DNA of 64,000 nt from Symsagittifera roscoffensis (GCF_963678635.1 NC_087062.1:94031845-94095844); one strand, 5' to 3'; shown: positions 1 to 13,400, numbered from the stretch's first letter. Numbers and translations are program-made. The notes: a model not told the origin generated them from the letters alone.

Positions 1-640
1 CGACTGGCTGCTTCATCAAGTGAAAAACGAGGTTTCTTTAGCCAAATAGGAACCTTGCGAAAATACACGGCCTCATTCCTTCATGAACAACAACAAAAGT
101 CCAATCGGAGGCAAAAACGAGCACCTGCCTTAGCTATTGCAGCCATAGCATCAGTTGGACTTTTCGGAGGTGGAATTCTAATAGGAAAAACAGCAGATTG
201 TGGATAACGCAGATTGTGGAATTTTTGGATCCTGCAATAATAAATCTGAAGAAAATGCTGAAAACATTGTCAGACTCTCTGACTTCGCCAGCCAAACAGC
301 TGAAATTGTCTATGCAGAAAATCTAGATGAAAAATTCTTCATGGTAACGAGTGATTTCGTTTCGATAAAAACAGGCACAAGATGAAATGATACAAATCCG
401 AAACTGGGAGGTAATTCAAAAGCACTTCGAAGTTTTCAAACACAATTTTCACAATCTTCTAGACTGATCAACTTCTGTTAACAAGACAGCAGATAAACTT
501 CAATTTCGAGACGGTCTCCTGACTGCTTGCTATTACGTTTGCAAACGTGAAGTCGTACCGATCAGCGTTCTACTCCAATCAGCTTGTCGTATCTCAATAT
601 AATTCTGTGAGGTCTCTGAAGGTTGCTCTGAAATTTGCTG
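1..640 (+). mobile_element. Decayed retroelement Env-like fragment, cut by window edge
   Basis: Reading from base 1 the + strand is open to a stop at about 207; a second frame stays open from about 200 to 385, and a third shows Env-like composition to about 640. What I see is a basic RQKR tetrapeptide, like a furin-type cleavage site, at about 115-130, followed directly by a hydrophobic Ala/Gly/Ile-rich stretch like a fusion peptide, then a CGIFGSC-type motif. Family knowledge: cleavage site plus fusion peptide is the layout of Env-type glycoproteins captured by Ty3/gypsy retroelements. The frame breaks where a 12-base word starting gcagattgtgga occurs twice, 4 bases apart (about 193-221). 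The copy is therefore dead, and its 5' part lies outside the window. No LTR was recognised. The identification rests on motif layout only. Confidence 0.5.
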
Positions 641-2929
641 AGTTTAGATATTTTAGAAGGTCGCTTTCCAAATGACGAGAAAAGTTCTGTACCCGAGAGA
701 TATATCGGATTCCTCTAGAAGTCTCAGAGAACAAAGGGAGAGGTTTTGGCAGAGGCTTTTAGTTTTAGTATGTCTGGTCACTCTCGCTGATATCTCTCGT
801 GTGATTTTTCAATATATAAAACAAGAGTATATATTATTGTTCAGACTCTTCATTTTTATTTAACAAAGTTATCAGTAAAGATCGGTCATTCTGTTTCCAT
901 TATCAAGCCTTTTTCGGAGTTTATTATTTGAGTTCAAATGTTTTCTTCCTGGTTCTTTCTTAATGATGTTTGCTAGTCCAATCGTTCACATCTTTTTGCT
1001 GTTTCGCAAAATATAGTTTGTGGCCGTAAACCCCCAATAGGGCCTTGAAGTAGTTTGGTTAGGTCAAATAATAAATCGCAGCAGCAAATGGAGTTTAGGG
1101 TTTTGAGAGACTGGTACTGCTAATACGTTTTAATTGGCGTGCGTCACTCAAGAAATTTTGTAAGCTCAACGTGTTACTCATTCAGTTTGTCCAGTAGCGT
1201 TATCAATCATATTTTTGCTTGTGTATACAAAGTGCAACTTTGCCTCTGTGTTTTAGTTTTGTCTTCATAAACATCATTTATAAACAGCGTTTTACAAAAA
1301 ACTTGCATAAATTTTTATTGGCGCATGACAAGTCATGAAGAAAATGGCAATCAATTATTTTTTGAAAGAAAGCATCAGATGAACAAATAAAAAAAAACAG
1401 GGTTCCTTGGTGCAACATTTCTTTGATATGATAAGACAAAAAATGCATTGCCTTGCTGAACATAATATGTAAGAGATCAGAAATACTACCGTAAAGTGGT
1501 TTCAATTGACTAAGTCAGTGTTCCGGGTAGTAGATTGTTTTGGTGGAGATGTGGATGAAATTTCAGGTGGAATGATTTTCAGCTCGCTTTAAAAATTTTT
1601 TTTTTTGCTTTTCAGCAATTTTAGTGAAATCGTTTTTTTTTAACTAATCAAATTGCAACAACTCAGGAACGGAATTGAAGCAGCTGTATTTAGATTTCCC
1701 GCCATTTCAGCTCAGAGATATATAAAAAGGATAAAATGAAAAGCAAGTTTTGCAATTTCAACTAAATAAAAATTATGTTTGTTTGAGTCAGAACATATTC
1801 ATCCTCCTTATAAGAGGGAGTCTTAATTGTTTTAGTTTAATTTATTTTTGATACCAATATGGTATTCAATGAGCGCATATAGTCCCTGCCGCCGCCATCA
1901 TAAGCGTGTCACCGCTAATCGGGCCCCTATCTCTCTGTGCTCTTCGGAGTTCTCGGATAACAAATTTAAGGGGTATTGCTGTTTTTGTGGTTTCCCATTT
2001 TTTTTTGTTTTAGGCTATATCTCAGGCTATACTATGGAAATTTAGTACATCATTTGTAACACTTTTTAAATTTTAATAGCTTACATAATTTTAAAATCAC
2101 ACCAAAACTTGTTTGTTTAAAAAGTTTTTTTTTCATTTACTTTCCTTCTTCGGTGGAGCAGAGAACTATTGAGTTCAGCGGAAAGTCGAGCATCGTGTTG
2201 AACAATGTAGGTACCATGAAAAGTTTTTTTTTCGAGTTAAATAAGTTTAACTAAGTCCTTCTACACGACATAATGATAACCATTCTATATAGTTATGTAA
2301 AAATTAAAAACAAACGATAAATTCAATCTCAAATTTCCCTTCAGTAGGTTTTCGAAAGAGAGCATTTTTTGTTCTTAAGTCTGCTAGTTTTTTGCATTTC
2401 TTTAATCCAGTGGATCTCGTCAAGGTGGTTCCGTTGAATTGTTTCAGTATAATCATCAAGTATAGGTGTCTGTAATTTGGCAGTAACAAATTCTGATAGC
2501 CTAGAAGGAGTTTTTTTGTTCATTCTTTTAGTAGGATGATACGCTTCGGTTTCAAATCGGTTCTTAGTTAAATGCGTATCGTAAATCTATGTCGAAATCC
2601 GGTGTTTTTTGACCGATTTGTTTTATTTTCTAGCTGAAAAACTAATTAAGCTGTCAGTTCGTCCGGAGTTGAAGGTTTCCTCCTGATTACAAGATCTTCA
2701 GGGGAATCAAGTACTGGAGAAGCTAATGCTAGGGTTTTGGATGGCCTAGCATTTGCTTTTAATTCGCAATGCGAGAATTAGATTTAAAAAATTTAGTTTT
2801 TGCAAATCAGAATTTTTTGGAGTAAAAGTTTGAAATGCTGTGGCTTGGAGCTTTTCGGTTTTCATGGGAGTAGTAGTTGTTGTAGTAGTAGCAGTAGCTT
2901 TCGTAGAATTCTATTCCATCGGCTCAATC
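641..2929. other. No gene seen; AT-rich DNA with a partial dispersed repeat
   Basis: Short open frames here show no family resemblance. About 1110-1255 resembles 10035-10455: both contain ctggtactg, an attggcgtgcgtca core and end in a gcctctgtgtt tail. That tail recurs at the ends of other repeats in this window. A short hairpin (atgctagg / cctagcat) lies near 2727-2753. Confidence 0.5.
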
Positions 2930-3196
2930 GGTATTCTAGGATTTAATCGATCCTGATTCTCAGATTTGTCTATTGGAGTAGCCTAAACGAAGTTTTTGCA
3001 GTCTTATTTTTTGTTGTTTTCTTCAATTTCGTTGTGGGTAAAAAAATAAAAGTCAATATTGAATTGAAAAGTTTAAAATATGAATGAAATCGAGGAAAAT
3101 AACAAAAAATAAGACTGCAAGACTGCGAACACCTCGTTCAGGCTCCTCTAATAGATGAAGCTGAAAATCTAGATCGATTATATCCTAGAAGGCAAT
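2930..3196. repeat. Foldback (long inverted repeat), ~95 bp arms
   Basis: The left arm, about 2930-3035, is the approximate reverse complement of the right arm, about 3090-3196. Both carry the words aataagactgca / tgcagtcttatt and atcgatcctga-like or complementary words, separated by about 55 bp. A third, direct-orientation copy of the arm lies at about 3345-3440. The structure suggests a foldback or MITE element. No target duplication was identified. Confidence 0.6.
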
Positions 3197-3440
3197 CAGT
3201 AGATTTTGATTCGCGAAGCCGAAATAAAAATCACCCAACCAAACCTGTAATCTCAAATCTGAATGTTATAGGAAACTTGGAGAGGTTTGAATTGGCGATT
3301 TTTGGCTGGATTTTTTAGGTTTTTGAGTATCAAAATTGACTGATTGTATTCAAGGATATAATCGATCCTGATTTTCAGGAGGAGCCTGAACGAGGTGTTG
3401 GCAGTCTTCATTGTTGTTATTTTACTTATTTTCATTTTGG

Positions 3441-6400
3441 TTGAAAAAATAGAAGCCACTGTTGAAGTGAAAAGTATTTTTTTGGATACCGCCAGCATTA
3501 CTTTGATTAAAAGTATAGAGCAGCCTGTGATTTTGTTTATATGAATTGCTATTAGAATAAACACAAAGGCGTGTATTACGAATTTGAAGAATAAAAATGC
3601 TGCAAAAATCATTCCGGACTTTTCCAAATAGTTTTGTACTTTTCCGAAGACGCGGTTTATTTATTTCTCCAGAACTTGGGAGAAATAAGCTAGTCAAAGT
3701 ATGAAATTTGAGTAGAACGGAAGGTACTAATAGAGTCCGAAAAGATTCTTTTTGCATTAAGAGAAGTTTTTGTTACTTCTTGTAGTATACTTTTGATTTT
3801 TTTTAGAAATTGTGCTCCAAAATGCCTCCGATATAGAGTAATATCAGCGGTTCACGCTTGGATTTTTTCTATTTGAATATCACAGGGTGCACCTGGGCGC
3901 AGAAAAAAAAACATTTTATTGGACGTCATTAATTGACAATCGAAATGAGCAATTTTTAATTGTTCGCAGTATTCGCATAAATATTATGCTTTGGATCGAA
4001 GTCAGTTATATGCTGAAGATGGATTAAAAGAGGGATAAGCCTTCTGAATAAATTTTCAAAAACAAAATTTTATGTTGGTTGTAGCATAGAATAGACGGTT
4101 TTTAAACAGACTAAACTAGCGGAGAACGAGAGAAGAGTTATACATACTTGAAGGAAAGCACCGAGTGTGGCGGATGAAGTATCAAAAAGCATTAAGTATC
4201 CTTCTTCCAATTCAATGTTTCTTTTGCTGTTCCCAGCCATTTTGTTGATTTTAACTAAGAAATTTTATTTTGGAAAAATAAGAACTCCTTGGTTTTGATA
4301 TTTTTTTCATGAGAAGTTTTCAACGCAGGAGAGAAAAATTTATAGGGCGGGGGACCAATTTTTGGAGAGCTGTATTTGTTGCTTGATAAAAAGCAAAAAG
4401 AAGAAATTATTTTAATGTTAAACTGAGTTAGGATTTTAGAAGCACAGTTTGTGATGGAGAGAGAGCAACCTATAGGAATGTTGGGCGAACATTGGCTTTT
4501 ATTAGCTTCATGGGCAACCTAATCTATAAATTAGACAGACTGATTCAAGTCTGGTTTCCCTCAATCTATATCAGAGCTGCTTTACAAACTCAATACCAAA
4601 TAAAACTAATATTTGCTCCCTTGTCTCAAAAATAGACTAATTCGTTTTGTGGATTTTATTGTTTATGTATGGCTCATGTTTTTGATTCATAAACAAGTGG
4701 AGAGGCTACTTTAAATATTTTTGTTTCACAAGGCGATATAATAGTATTTGTCGCTTGTAATTATGTATCAAATTTGAGGCGAATAAATATGTTGCAATGA
4801 ATTTTCAACTATTTTAAGGGCTGTTGTTCTATGAGCTATTAAGTTTTTACCATTTTTATTGCTCGTCATCTTCGCTGCTTCTCTCTCTTCACTGCTGTCG
4901 CTAAAGTCATCAACAGTACGGCTCTAAAATTCAGGCTTCGTCTCGCACACTGCTATTATAAAAGTTAACTTGTTAAGCGTCTCAGATTGATAAAATCCCT
5001 TGTTAGCTCGTTTTAGACAAGGGAAATTCTATCTACACTAGCCGGTATAGCCGAATGAGTTACCTTCTTGACGCCCTGGTTAATCCGTCCATTGCAGTAC
5101 CGAGTTGAATATTTCAGACGTTGTTGCATAAAGTGTTTGAAGTCAGCAGTCCTTTTTGATATTTGCCTCTGTTAATTCTAATTTTTGAGAAAGTTGAAGC
5201 TAATAAAGAGTGAAAAGAAAAAGTTTCAGCTGAATAAACAAGTTGAAGCTAAAGTGAAAGAACCATTTTTGTTTTACATAAAATGAAGCAAATCACCCAT
5301 ACAACTAATTAATGGCAGCCAATCGTGATATTCAATATCTTAAATTTTCACTGAAAGCACAGCTATTCGTTTTCTTTCTTAAAATGACAAAAAGCTTTTG
5401 CGTACAATATTATGGTGCTGCGGAGAACCGTTTTTGCTATTCAGATACAAGGCTAGAGCACCAACCCTGGTAAATCGCTTTCCTCGATGAGGCTATGGTC
5501 GCCTATACAAAAATTTGCAAAAAAAAAATTTTCAAAATTTTTCTCGATACTCATAAAAAAACTTCAGTCGGTCAAATGATTGCGTGCTATAAACAAAACA
5601 TCCATCTACTTCCGTTTGCTGACGTCTTTTTGAAGAGTTTGTTCGTTTTTGCTGGGAGGGGAGATAGCTCAATTGGTCATTACGGGGGGGGGGGGAGTTT
5701 GCTCAATTGATCCGAAATACTGTTTACTGCCACGTCATTGGAATCGTCGTTATACATAGGACCGTGGATCAGGGACCCATCCGTGTATGTATTCTTCTCA
5801 CGAGGCTTAAAATACTCCTACTGAGTCACAATGCGTCATTTTTCTAAGACTTAACGTGACCTCTAATTATTTGCAACAATATAGAGGAAACTTTGATCTT
5901 CCGTCAGCAGATGGAGATTGTTGGAAATAATCTATTCACACACCACACCCTCAAAGGAATTGCATTTTTAAACGAGTAAGAATGATTAAGTAAATTATCT
6001 AAATTAAACAAATAAGGAAGATGATAATGATGACAGCAGTGTCATGTCCATTTAAAAAAAATTAATTTAATTTAAATTTTCATCTAAATTTCAATTTCTT
6101 TAAATGGGAAATTATAAGCGCAAAATAGGCAGAAAAACTGCTAAAAAAACAGACTAAAGAAAAGTTTAAATTTCTAAAGAAAAATTTAAATTTCTAAACA
6201 AAAATTTAAATTTCTAAATAGTTTCGGAAAAATTTAAATTGATGCCAACAATTTTATAATTTTCTTAAACAATTTTAATTTAAATTTATTCTTGTAAATG
6301 GAGATCACTGGATGACAGTAAAAATATCAAACCTGCTTTATTGGTCACAGTTAAGCTAGTCACGCCCTGTAACCACCTCCCTGGAAGTTGCATCTGCAGA

Positions 6401-7400
6401 TTACTGGTGGTTCAGGATAGCATTATCATTTTGTACTGTTTTTAAGGTTCTTGGCCAAACATCCAATTTGTTAAACATCCGCTATGTGTAACATCCGACC
6501 TTGGATAATATCTACATAATATTATGACGCTAGAATTTCTTACATATAGTTCAGTTGGCCTGTTCTAATTTAGCCACTTCTTGGTGTAAGGTACCCTGTT
6601 TTTAAAGACAGCAATTCAAGACAATGTGTTCTGGCATCACGGTGTGGTTTGATAGTACAGAAATTCAAGAATGCCGTTTCGAGTTTGATCAAAAGGCGTT
6701 AGCTTAGTAAGAAACAAGGTTTAGATTTATTCGACTTCTGAATAATTGGTCTTTTAAAAGCTTTTTAACGTTAATAAATTTCGAGAGAAAAGCTAAAATT
6801 TTCAAAAAGAATGCCTTGAAGTAAAATAATTGACTATCTTGAGTTATAACTATGGCAGTTAAATTTGTAAAGTATACTTCGGGCGTCTTTTCACGATTGA
6901 ACGATTCGACGCTGGTCGACAAATTTGCAATATAAATTTGGAAATTGAGTTCATCTATTTTTTTTTCACTGGCTCATTTTCATTTACAGCACAGACAGTT
7001 CATGTAGTTCGTGATTAATATTGTTGAAAGTATGTCATCTAGTGATAGTTTTGTAAATTTTTGTTCCCTTCTCAGGGCTCATTGTATATAATTTGAAGAT
7101 TCATCTTTTGTATCATATTTTTTATTGTCAAATGAATTAGAAATGAGAATGAATTTAGAATTTCAAATGTTTTTACGAGCCAATTATTTTGTTTAGCTGA
7201 CATTTGATTTCAATTACATAAATTGAAATCACTCAATGAGCAAAATATTCACCAAATATAGTATGACATTATTAGTATTAATGTCATGGATAGAAAAAAA
7301 ATATTGTTGGATTTAAACGTCGTGTTTTTCAGTTTTCCGTATGAAAGCTATCTTAATCGGAGGTATAATTTAGTACAGTGAATGAAAAGAGTCGCACAAA
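3441..7400. other. No gene seen; AT-rich intergenic DNA upstream of the ankyrin gene
   Basis: No convincing coding exon. It holds a perfect pol III A-box word (tagctcaattgg, about 5656) next to an 11-base G run near 5684 but no B box, and a ~20 bp short tandem repeat at about 6160-6235. The promoter of the ankyrin gene should lie just before 7401, but I could not pick out a reliable TATA or initiator. Confidence 0.4.
6160..6235. repeat. Short tandem repeat, ~20 bp unit
   Basis: Three to four units of a ~20 bp word built on aatttaaatttctaaa follow each other. The surrounding 6045-6310 is rich in ttaaattt words and is bounded by ccattta and its complement taaatgg, which could be ends of a small inverted-repeat element. 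Confidence 0.6.
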
Positions 7401-10400
7401 ATGGCAGAGACACAAGCCAACAAGCTCACAAATGAGCCTGACGTGTCCTTCACCTCAAGTGACATTTTCATGGCCGCTGCCAAAGGCCACCTGAAGAAAC
7501 TGAAGTCGATCTACAAACAGGACCCAACCATCATTTACCATCGCGACGAAAACGTAAGGAAAGCATCAAAGTGCTGCCACTGACAAAATGCTTAGTTTCT
7601 TTTTTATCATCATCAAGATGTTTCAGATAAACGATCCTAAAATAAATTGCAATGTCAGATTTTGCTTTGTGATGGAAAGCTTTCTCACCGATAAATGATT
7701 AATAATAATAAAAAAGAAAACTCCCAACCCCAACCCACATCCTCACAAAATGAATTATATGGGAACATTTTTCATTTTTTGTTGGCTACGGGAACTCAAT
7801 GGAGCCTTATGTATTGGCTACGGGAACTGTGTTGCTATTGGCTGTGAAATTTTGGCTACGGGAACCTACGGGGTTTCTTTGACAGAGGTATTTGCCCATT
7901 AGCCTTTAGTTTGTTAACAAGTTTAATTTGTCAGTGACTGTCTATGAGACAGTGACACCCATTATCGATAGCCCAATAAAACCGCTATGACTAAATTCGA
8001 AGACATAAAAACCTTTGGAATAAGTCCCTGATAGGGCAAAATGCACCTAGATAATTAACATAGAAAAAAAACAAATAAAAAAGATAAAACAGATAAAAAA
8101 GATAAGTTAACAGTTATGGCTTTGAGTTTATACAACTCTTTGTAGTTGGCGACAGAGCATACCATTCTCTTCATTCTACAATGTTATCCCCTTTTCTTGA
8201 GTAACTTTCTCAAGCTGCAGTTGAGATAAATGGAATAATAGAAATGACTGCTGCATAGATTCAAAGCCACGGTGGAATCCTTCAAGGGCATTGTTTGTCC
8301 TGGGGAGGTCGACAATTGCCGTGAACGAGATGTTCCACATATTCATGTCGAATCTCGGTTTCCTTCAGATCGATTTTTGGGTTTCTTTGCCTACCTTGGT
8401 ATGGTGTCCACCAAGTTTTTTGTGGTGTCTTCTAAAGGTTGCCAAGTTTCGAAGCTTTGTTTATACCAGGTTTCACCACCAAAAGATGTTGCAAAACCAA
8501 GAGCAAGCAAAAGATTTACAGCTAGAATAAATTATTTGTGCAAAGCCTTTCAACATTTTTGCTGCGTATCAAGAACATCGCCTAAAAAATATGAAGGAAA
8601 GACTGAAAATTAAGAAATAACAAACCAGGCTACAAAGCAGCCATAGACGCTGTAAAAAGGGGTTCGAATATAGTACCGTTCATCGCTCCTGCTATCCTTA
8701 AACGTCTAACCGAAGATTTAACAAGCAAAAAAGAAAATTACATCTAATGATTGAGATTGTTTTTGATTAGTCCTTTTTAGTTTTTTTCTGACAAAAGAAA
8801 TGCTAGTCCTTTAATAAACATAATACATTCGCTACCTTGTTGCTGTAAATTATCTGGGATAAGAGACTCTTGATTTGAAATTGAAGTCTTCAGATTGGAT
8901 TTCAGGAACATTGAATTCTCGAACTTCACTTCAGCTGTTTTTATTAGACAACAGTCCAGCTCCTACCATTCAATCTTGGGCCTTTTTTCCATTGGGGAGA
9001 GATTTCATTCATTTTTGCCGCAGCCGGTACCAACTTGAGGAGGCGGTTGGCTCTCGGACCGCGCCAGCCGTGACCGAAGCGGGATTCGAACCAACGACCT
9101 TATGTGTTTAAAGCGCACGTCTTACCCACTCAGCCACGGCTGCTCCTACATTTCAGCTTGTTGACAAGGGTTGATAGATAAAATTACTTGTATCGGTACT
9201 GGAAAACATTACCGAATTTGAGTATCTTCCCACATTTCGTTTCTTGCCACAAAGACTAGGGTTTCTTGCCACAAAGGCTAGGAAGATGGTCAAATCGAGA
9301 TTTTGAAGGTCCACCTCCCGGGAGATAATATTCGCTTCAATAATTCGATTCGATGTTCTCTTTAATGGCCACCAACATCTCGAATAGTTTTTGTCGATAT
9401 GTTCTCGTGGATTTTGCTTTGTTGCTCAATAGAATATAGAAGGGTTGACACCGCGGAATCCTTTCGTTGGTGATCGAGAAAAAGGTAATACGAAAATGAA
9501 GCTGTTAAAAACGCGCTTGTGTTTATAACTGTTTTTCATCTCTTGAAAAATTCCCCTACCCACAGTACCATAGCAAACTTATACAATATTTACAGAAGCA
9601 AAGCTTGTGTTATAGTATGAACTCTCTTTTTTTCCAATCTAAGTGGCAAATATTGTTGCGACGCAAATATTGTTGAGATAAAATGAGTTCATTTTGATCA
9701 ATAACCAGCTACTAAGTACAGTCAATGCTTAGGATATTAACATACTATTATATTACAAATAGCACTTAAGCTTCAAGATATCTTGGATCTGTAGCGTAGA
9801 GGTAGGGAAGGAGACCCGCAACAAAATAACCTGGGTAGGGTTGGTTATTTTTAATGAACTTTTTTTATTGCGGGTCTCCTTCCCTACCTCTACGCTACAG
9901 ATCCATGATACCTTGAAGCTAAAGTACTATTTGTAATATAATAGTCTGTGTTAATATCCTTAGCATTAGTCAGTATTAATATCCTTAGCTCTATTAATTG
10001 AGACTTGTTAGTTGATAATTTTTTTTTGCAAATTGACTGGTACTGTTAATGAGTCATAAATGGCTTGCGTCACTTAGCAATTATATAGACTCATAATTGG
10101 CGTGCGTCAATTCAGAAACTTTGTAGACTCTAAATTTTACTCATTTTTTTGTTGCAGTTTAGTTTTTTTTTAATTCAGACCAATTTTACAAAAGTTGACA
10201 GCGTATGGGTATCCATCCTGAAATCTTTGGTTTGCCAAGCGAGAATGATTTACTAGACTACAATGCGGATGACATTGCTGCTCGAATAAAGCTCGATATT
10301 TTCAATAAGCAAATTATTATGCGTGGCTGATTATCCGCACTCATAATCATTCCAAATGGAGTTGAGGCTATAATTGGTCATATTAATTGATAACCCCAGT

Positions 10401-13400
10401 TGTATTATGGGTCATACTTTTGCCCTTTGTATGTGAAGGGCAACTTCGCCTCTGTGTTAAATTCATGTGACATGTTTGCATCAGAAGTTACCATTTAAAC
10501 GACTAAATATATGTGCAAAATTTTTTGACCATTTCGTGGAAGGAAATGTTATTTTGGTGTGTTTTTTGTTCCGTCTTTCGAAGAAAAGGGGTAATATATA
10601 TACCTGGGTAGTTTTTGTTTAATTCAGACCAATTTTACAAAAGTTGACAGCGTATGGGTATCGATCCTCAAATCTTTGGTTTAACAAGCGAGTATGCTTT
10701 CACTAGACTAAAATACAGATGACATCGCTGCTCGAATAAAACTTGATGTTTTCAATAAGCAAATTATTATGCGTGGCTGATTATCCGCACTCATAATCAT
10801 TCCAAATGGAATTGAGGCCAACTATAATTGGTCATATTAATTCTTCTCATATGTTGGTACTTGCATCTGTTCTTGGCAGTACAAAATTTATAGTTCATCA
10901 AAAAAAAGTTAGAACAAAAACTATTCGAGACCAGTTAAGGAGCAGTCGGAATATTCAAGGCTTTGCCGTGATATACTTGCATTGTTTTAAGCTAAATATA
11001 GTTACAGAAATAAACGTTGGTTGGATGGATGTGAAGAAAGATAGTTTCTAACCTTGAATGTGTTTTTTTTAGGGATTTGTACCTCTTCATATCGCTGCTT
11101 TGCACAGCAAGTTAGAGGTTCTGAAGTTTATGATTGACAAGGAGGTGGAGTCAAAAAAGAACAAAGAACCAGCTGAAGCCAATGCAGCTCCTAAACCAGC
11201 TTTGGTAACTGTAAGAAGCCAGCATGGATGGACACCATTACTGTTGGCAATTAGTGCTCCGAAACAGACAAAAGCAGATGCTCTTAATGCCCATAAGTGT
11301 GTTGAGTTTCTACTGGAGAATGGCGCTGATTCAAACACGTGAGTCTGATTCGTGCCAATGCATTTTTGCATGATTGTCAGTTTTTGTAGGTGCAAAGTTT
11401 TTGAAAGTGATGAAGATTTCAGTTTAATTTCTGATCTGAATTGAAAAAAAAAACTGTTTTCATTGCAACCTTACTGCATCCAGGTTAACATTGCCACTGC
11501 GTTTGCGAGAAGTCGTAAGAGTCAACTTTTATTCTAGTGCAAATGATGATGGATCTTCTGCGTGTCACATTGCGACCTTGGAAAACATGCCTGATGTGTT
11601 GCGATTATTGATGAAATATCATGCAGATGTCTCAACAGCCGACAAAAAGGGGAAAAAGCCGATTGACTTAGCCAGAAAGAAAGGACACAAAGAGTGCGCC
11701 AGGTAACAATCATCTTATTTTAATTGGCCTGGAGTCGGATCAGTTTCATTGATTTTAAACATTATTTTTCTTCATGTTAAGTCCAATTCTAAAACAAAAG
11801 TCACGCGTGTTTCTGATGTTGAACAAGCGATCTAATAAGATAAGTCCATTTTTCAAAAACAACGTCGAATTTCTCATTGCAATGTTGTCTGCCAAGCTTA
11901 TGCGTATTTCAACAGCATTATCTTGCTATATCAGCTTTAATAAAGCGCAGTTTTTGCTGCTGGGTACCTATGATTATTGTATGCGTGAAAGTATCGCAAG
12001 TGATGCGAAGCTCCGCTTCACCTTTGTGTTATAACTGGTTATTATGGCTCATAAACCAATTCAGACTTCTCAGTAAGTACAAAAATATACGAAGTGTTTT
12101 TGTTAGAGATATTCCCTGCACGCGTTTTTGAAAATACCGGATGCTGGATAATTCTGGATAAAAAACTTACCGGATACCGGATAAATGCAGAATTGATGAA
12201 ATAATTAATTTCTGATCTGAATTGAAAAAAAAAACTGTTTTCATTGCAACCTTCTGCATCCAGGTTAACATTAATTATTGATGAAATAATTCCCGCATAA
12301 TCATAGAGTGGTGGAAACATCATTATGAGAATCCTATTCTCCAACGAGGTTCGAAAAATTTTGAATTCAGTGTTTTTTCGAATGTTTTTTTTTGTCGAAA
12401 ACCGCGGTCAGTATCAGGTAATTATCCTGTAAAATTTTACCGGATATCCGTGCCAGAATCAGAAGTTGCCGGATATCGATTCCGGATACCACTATCCGGT
12501 ACAACTCTAATTTTTGTTTCGACCATTGGAAAGACACTTTGTATTTGGGTGTTTTAGTTTTTTCGTCTTAAAATCAGGTGCCACAAGTCATCGCAGGAAT
12601 TGCTCAAGCCGTATTCGAATTAAAGCCTTTTCAGTCTTGATTCGGGCAATAAAGGTTTTTTTTTAAAAATTTTATAATCATGGTGCAAATAAATAAGAAA
12701 TTATATACACCATTTTTTTTTTTCACTTTTTTTGATTGTCATTTATCCTTTGAAGATAAATATTGTCGATTGTGCCTAGAACACTATCTTTCTACGCGTT
12801 TTCTTAGTTCTCTAATCCTACCGTGCACTAAGAACGACGCTAATTTGATGGGAAAAAAACAAGACAAACTTTTTTGTAGCTATTTTATGAATGTCGCGGG
12901 AACATTCTTTCTGTTAACAGAAAAAATCAGAAAGAATTTAAGCATTGCGACCAATTACATAATTGAGGTTCCGACCACAATTATTGATTTTGATTTGGTC
13001 AGTTTTATTTGTTCCGTCGTTTTTTTTTCCACTTTTATTTTTGTCAGTTTTATTTGTTTCCTTGCGTTACTCATTTCAAACTGTCAGTTGGCTGTTTTTT
13101 TTTAACAATTAAAAGGTATTAATTAGAGCTCTGCTAGCGGGTGAATGGGGAACAAGTGACGAGTATTTCCATAGTGAAGTGACAAAACTTATGCACCTGA
13201 AGCGGTACAGAGACGAACTTAGACGAGAACTCGACATCATCACTTTGTTCGAATCAGACATCGAACGAACTCTCAGTTTCAAAGAGTGGCTCCAAAGCAA
13301 GGGTTACAAGAACGACGACGATAGCAAAGATGGGCCACCTAAGCTGCTTAGCGACAAAGTTGATCCTGGAAATGTAGTTGTGAAAAAACAAGACGTCGAA

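Larger units (their letters stand above)
7554..11072 (+). other. Intron 1 of the ankyrin-repeat gene, repeat-rich
   Basis: This 3.5 kb intron starts gtaagg and ends with a T-run and ag before the exon that opens GFVPLH. It contains three direct copies of ttggctacgggaac (about 7784, 7823, 7855), a MULE-type transposase remnant, a tRNA-derived SINE, a ~250 bp foldback, and a ~230 bp directly repeated segment. Each has its own entry. Confidence 0.75.

Noticed and set aside
9070-9146. Functional tRNA-Ser/Leu gene
   Set aside because: Perfect promoter boxes, but the acceptor and anticodon stems fail and SINE-like sequence follows.
11087-11395. 102-codon minus-strand frame
   Set aside because: Antisense shadow of ankyrin exon 2, whose repeats and splice sites are clear.
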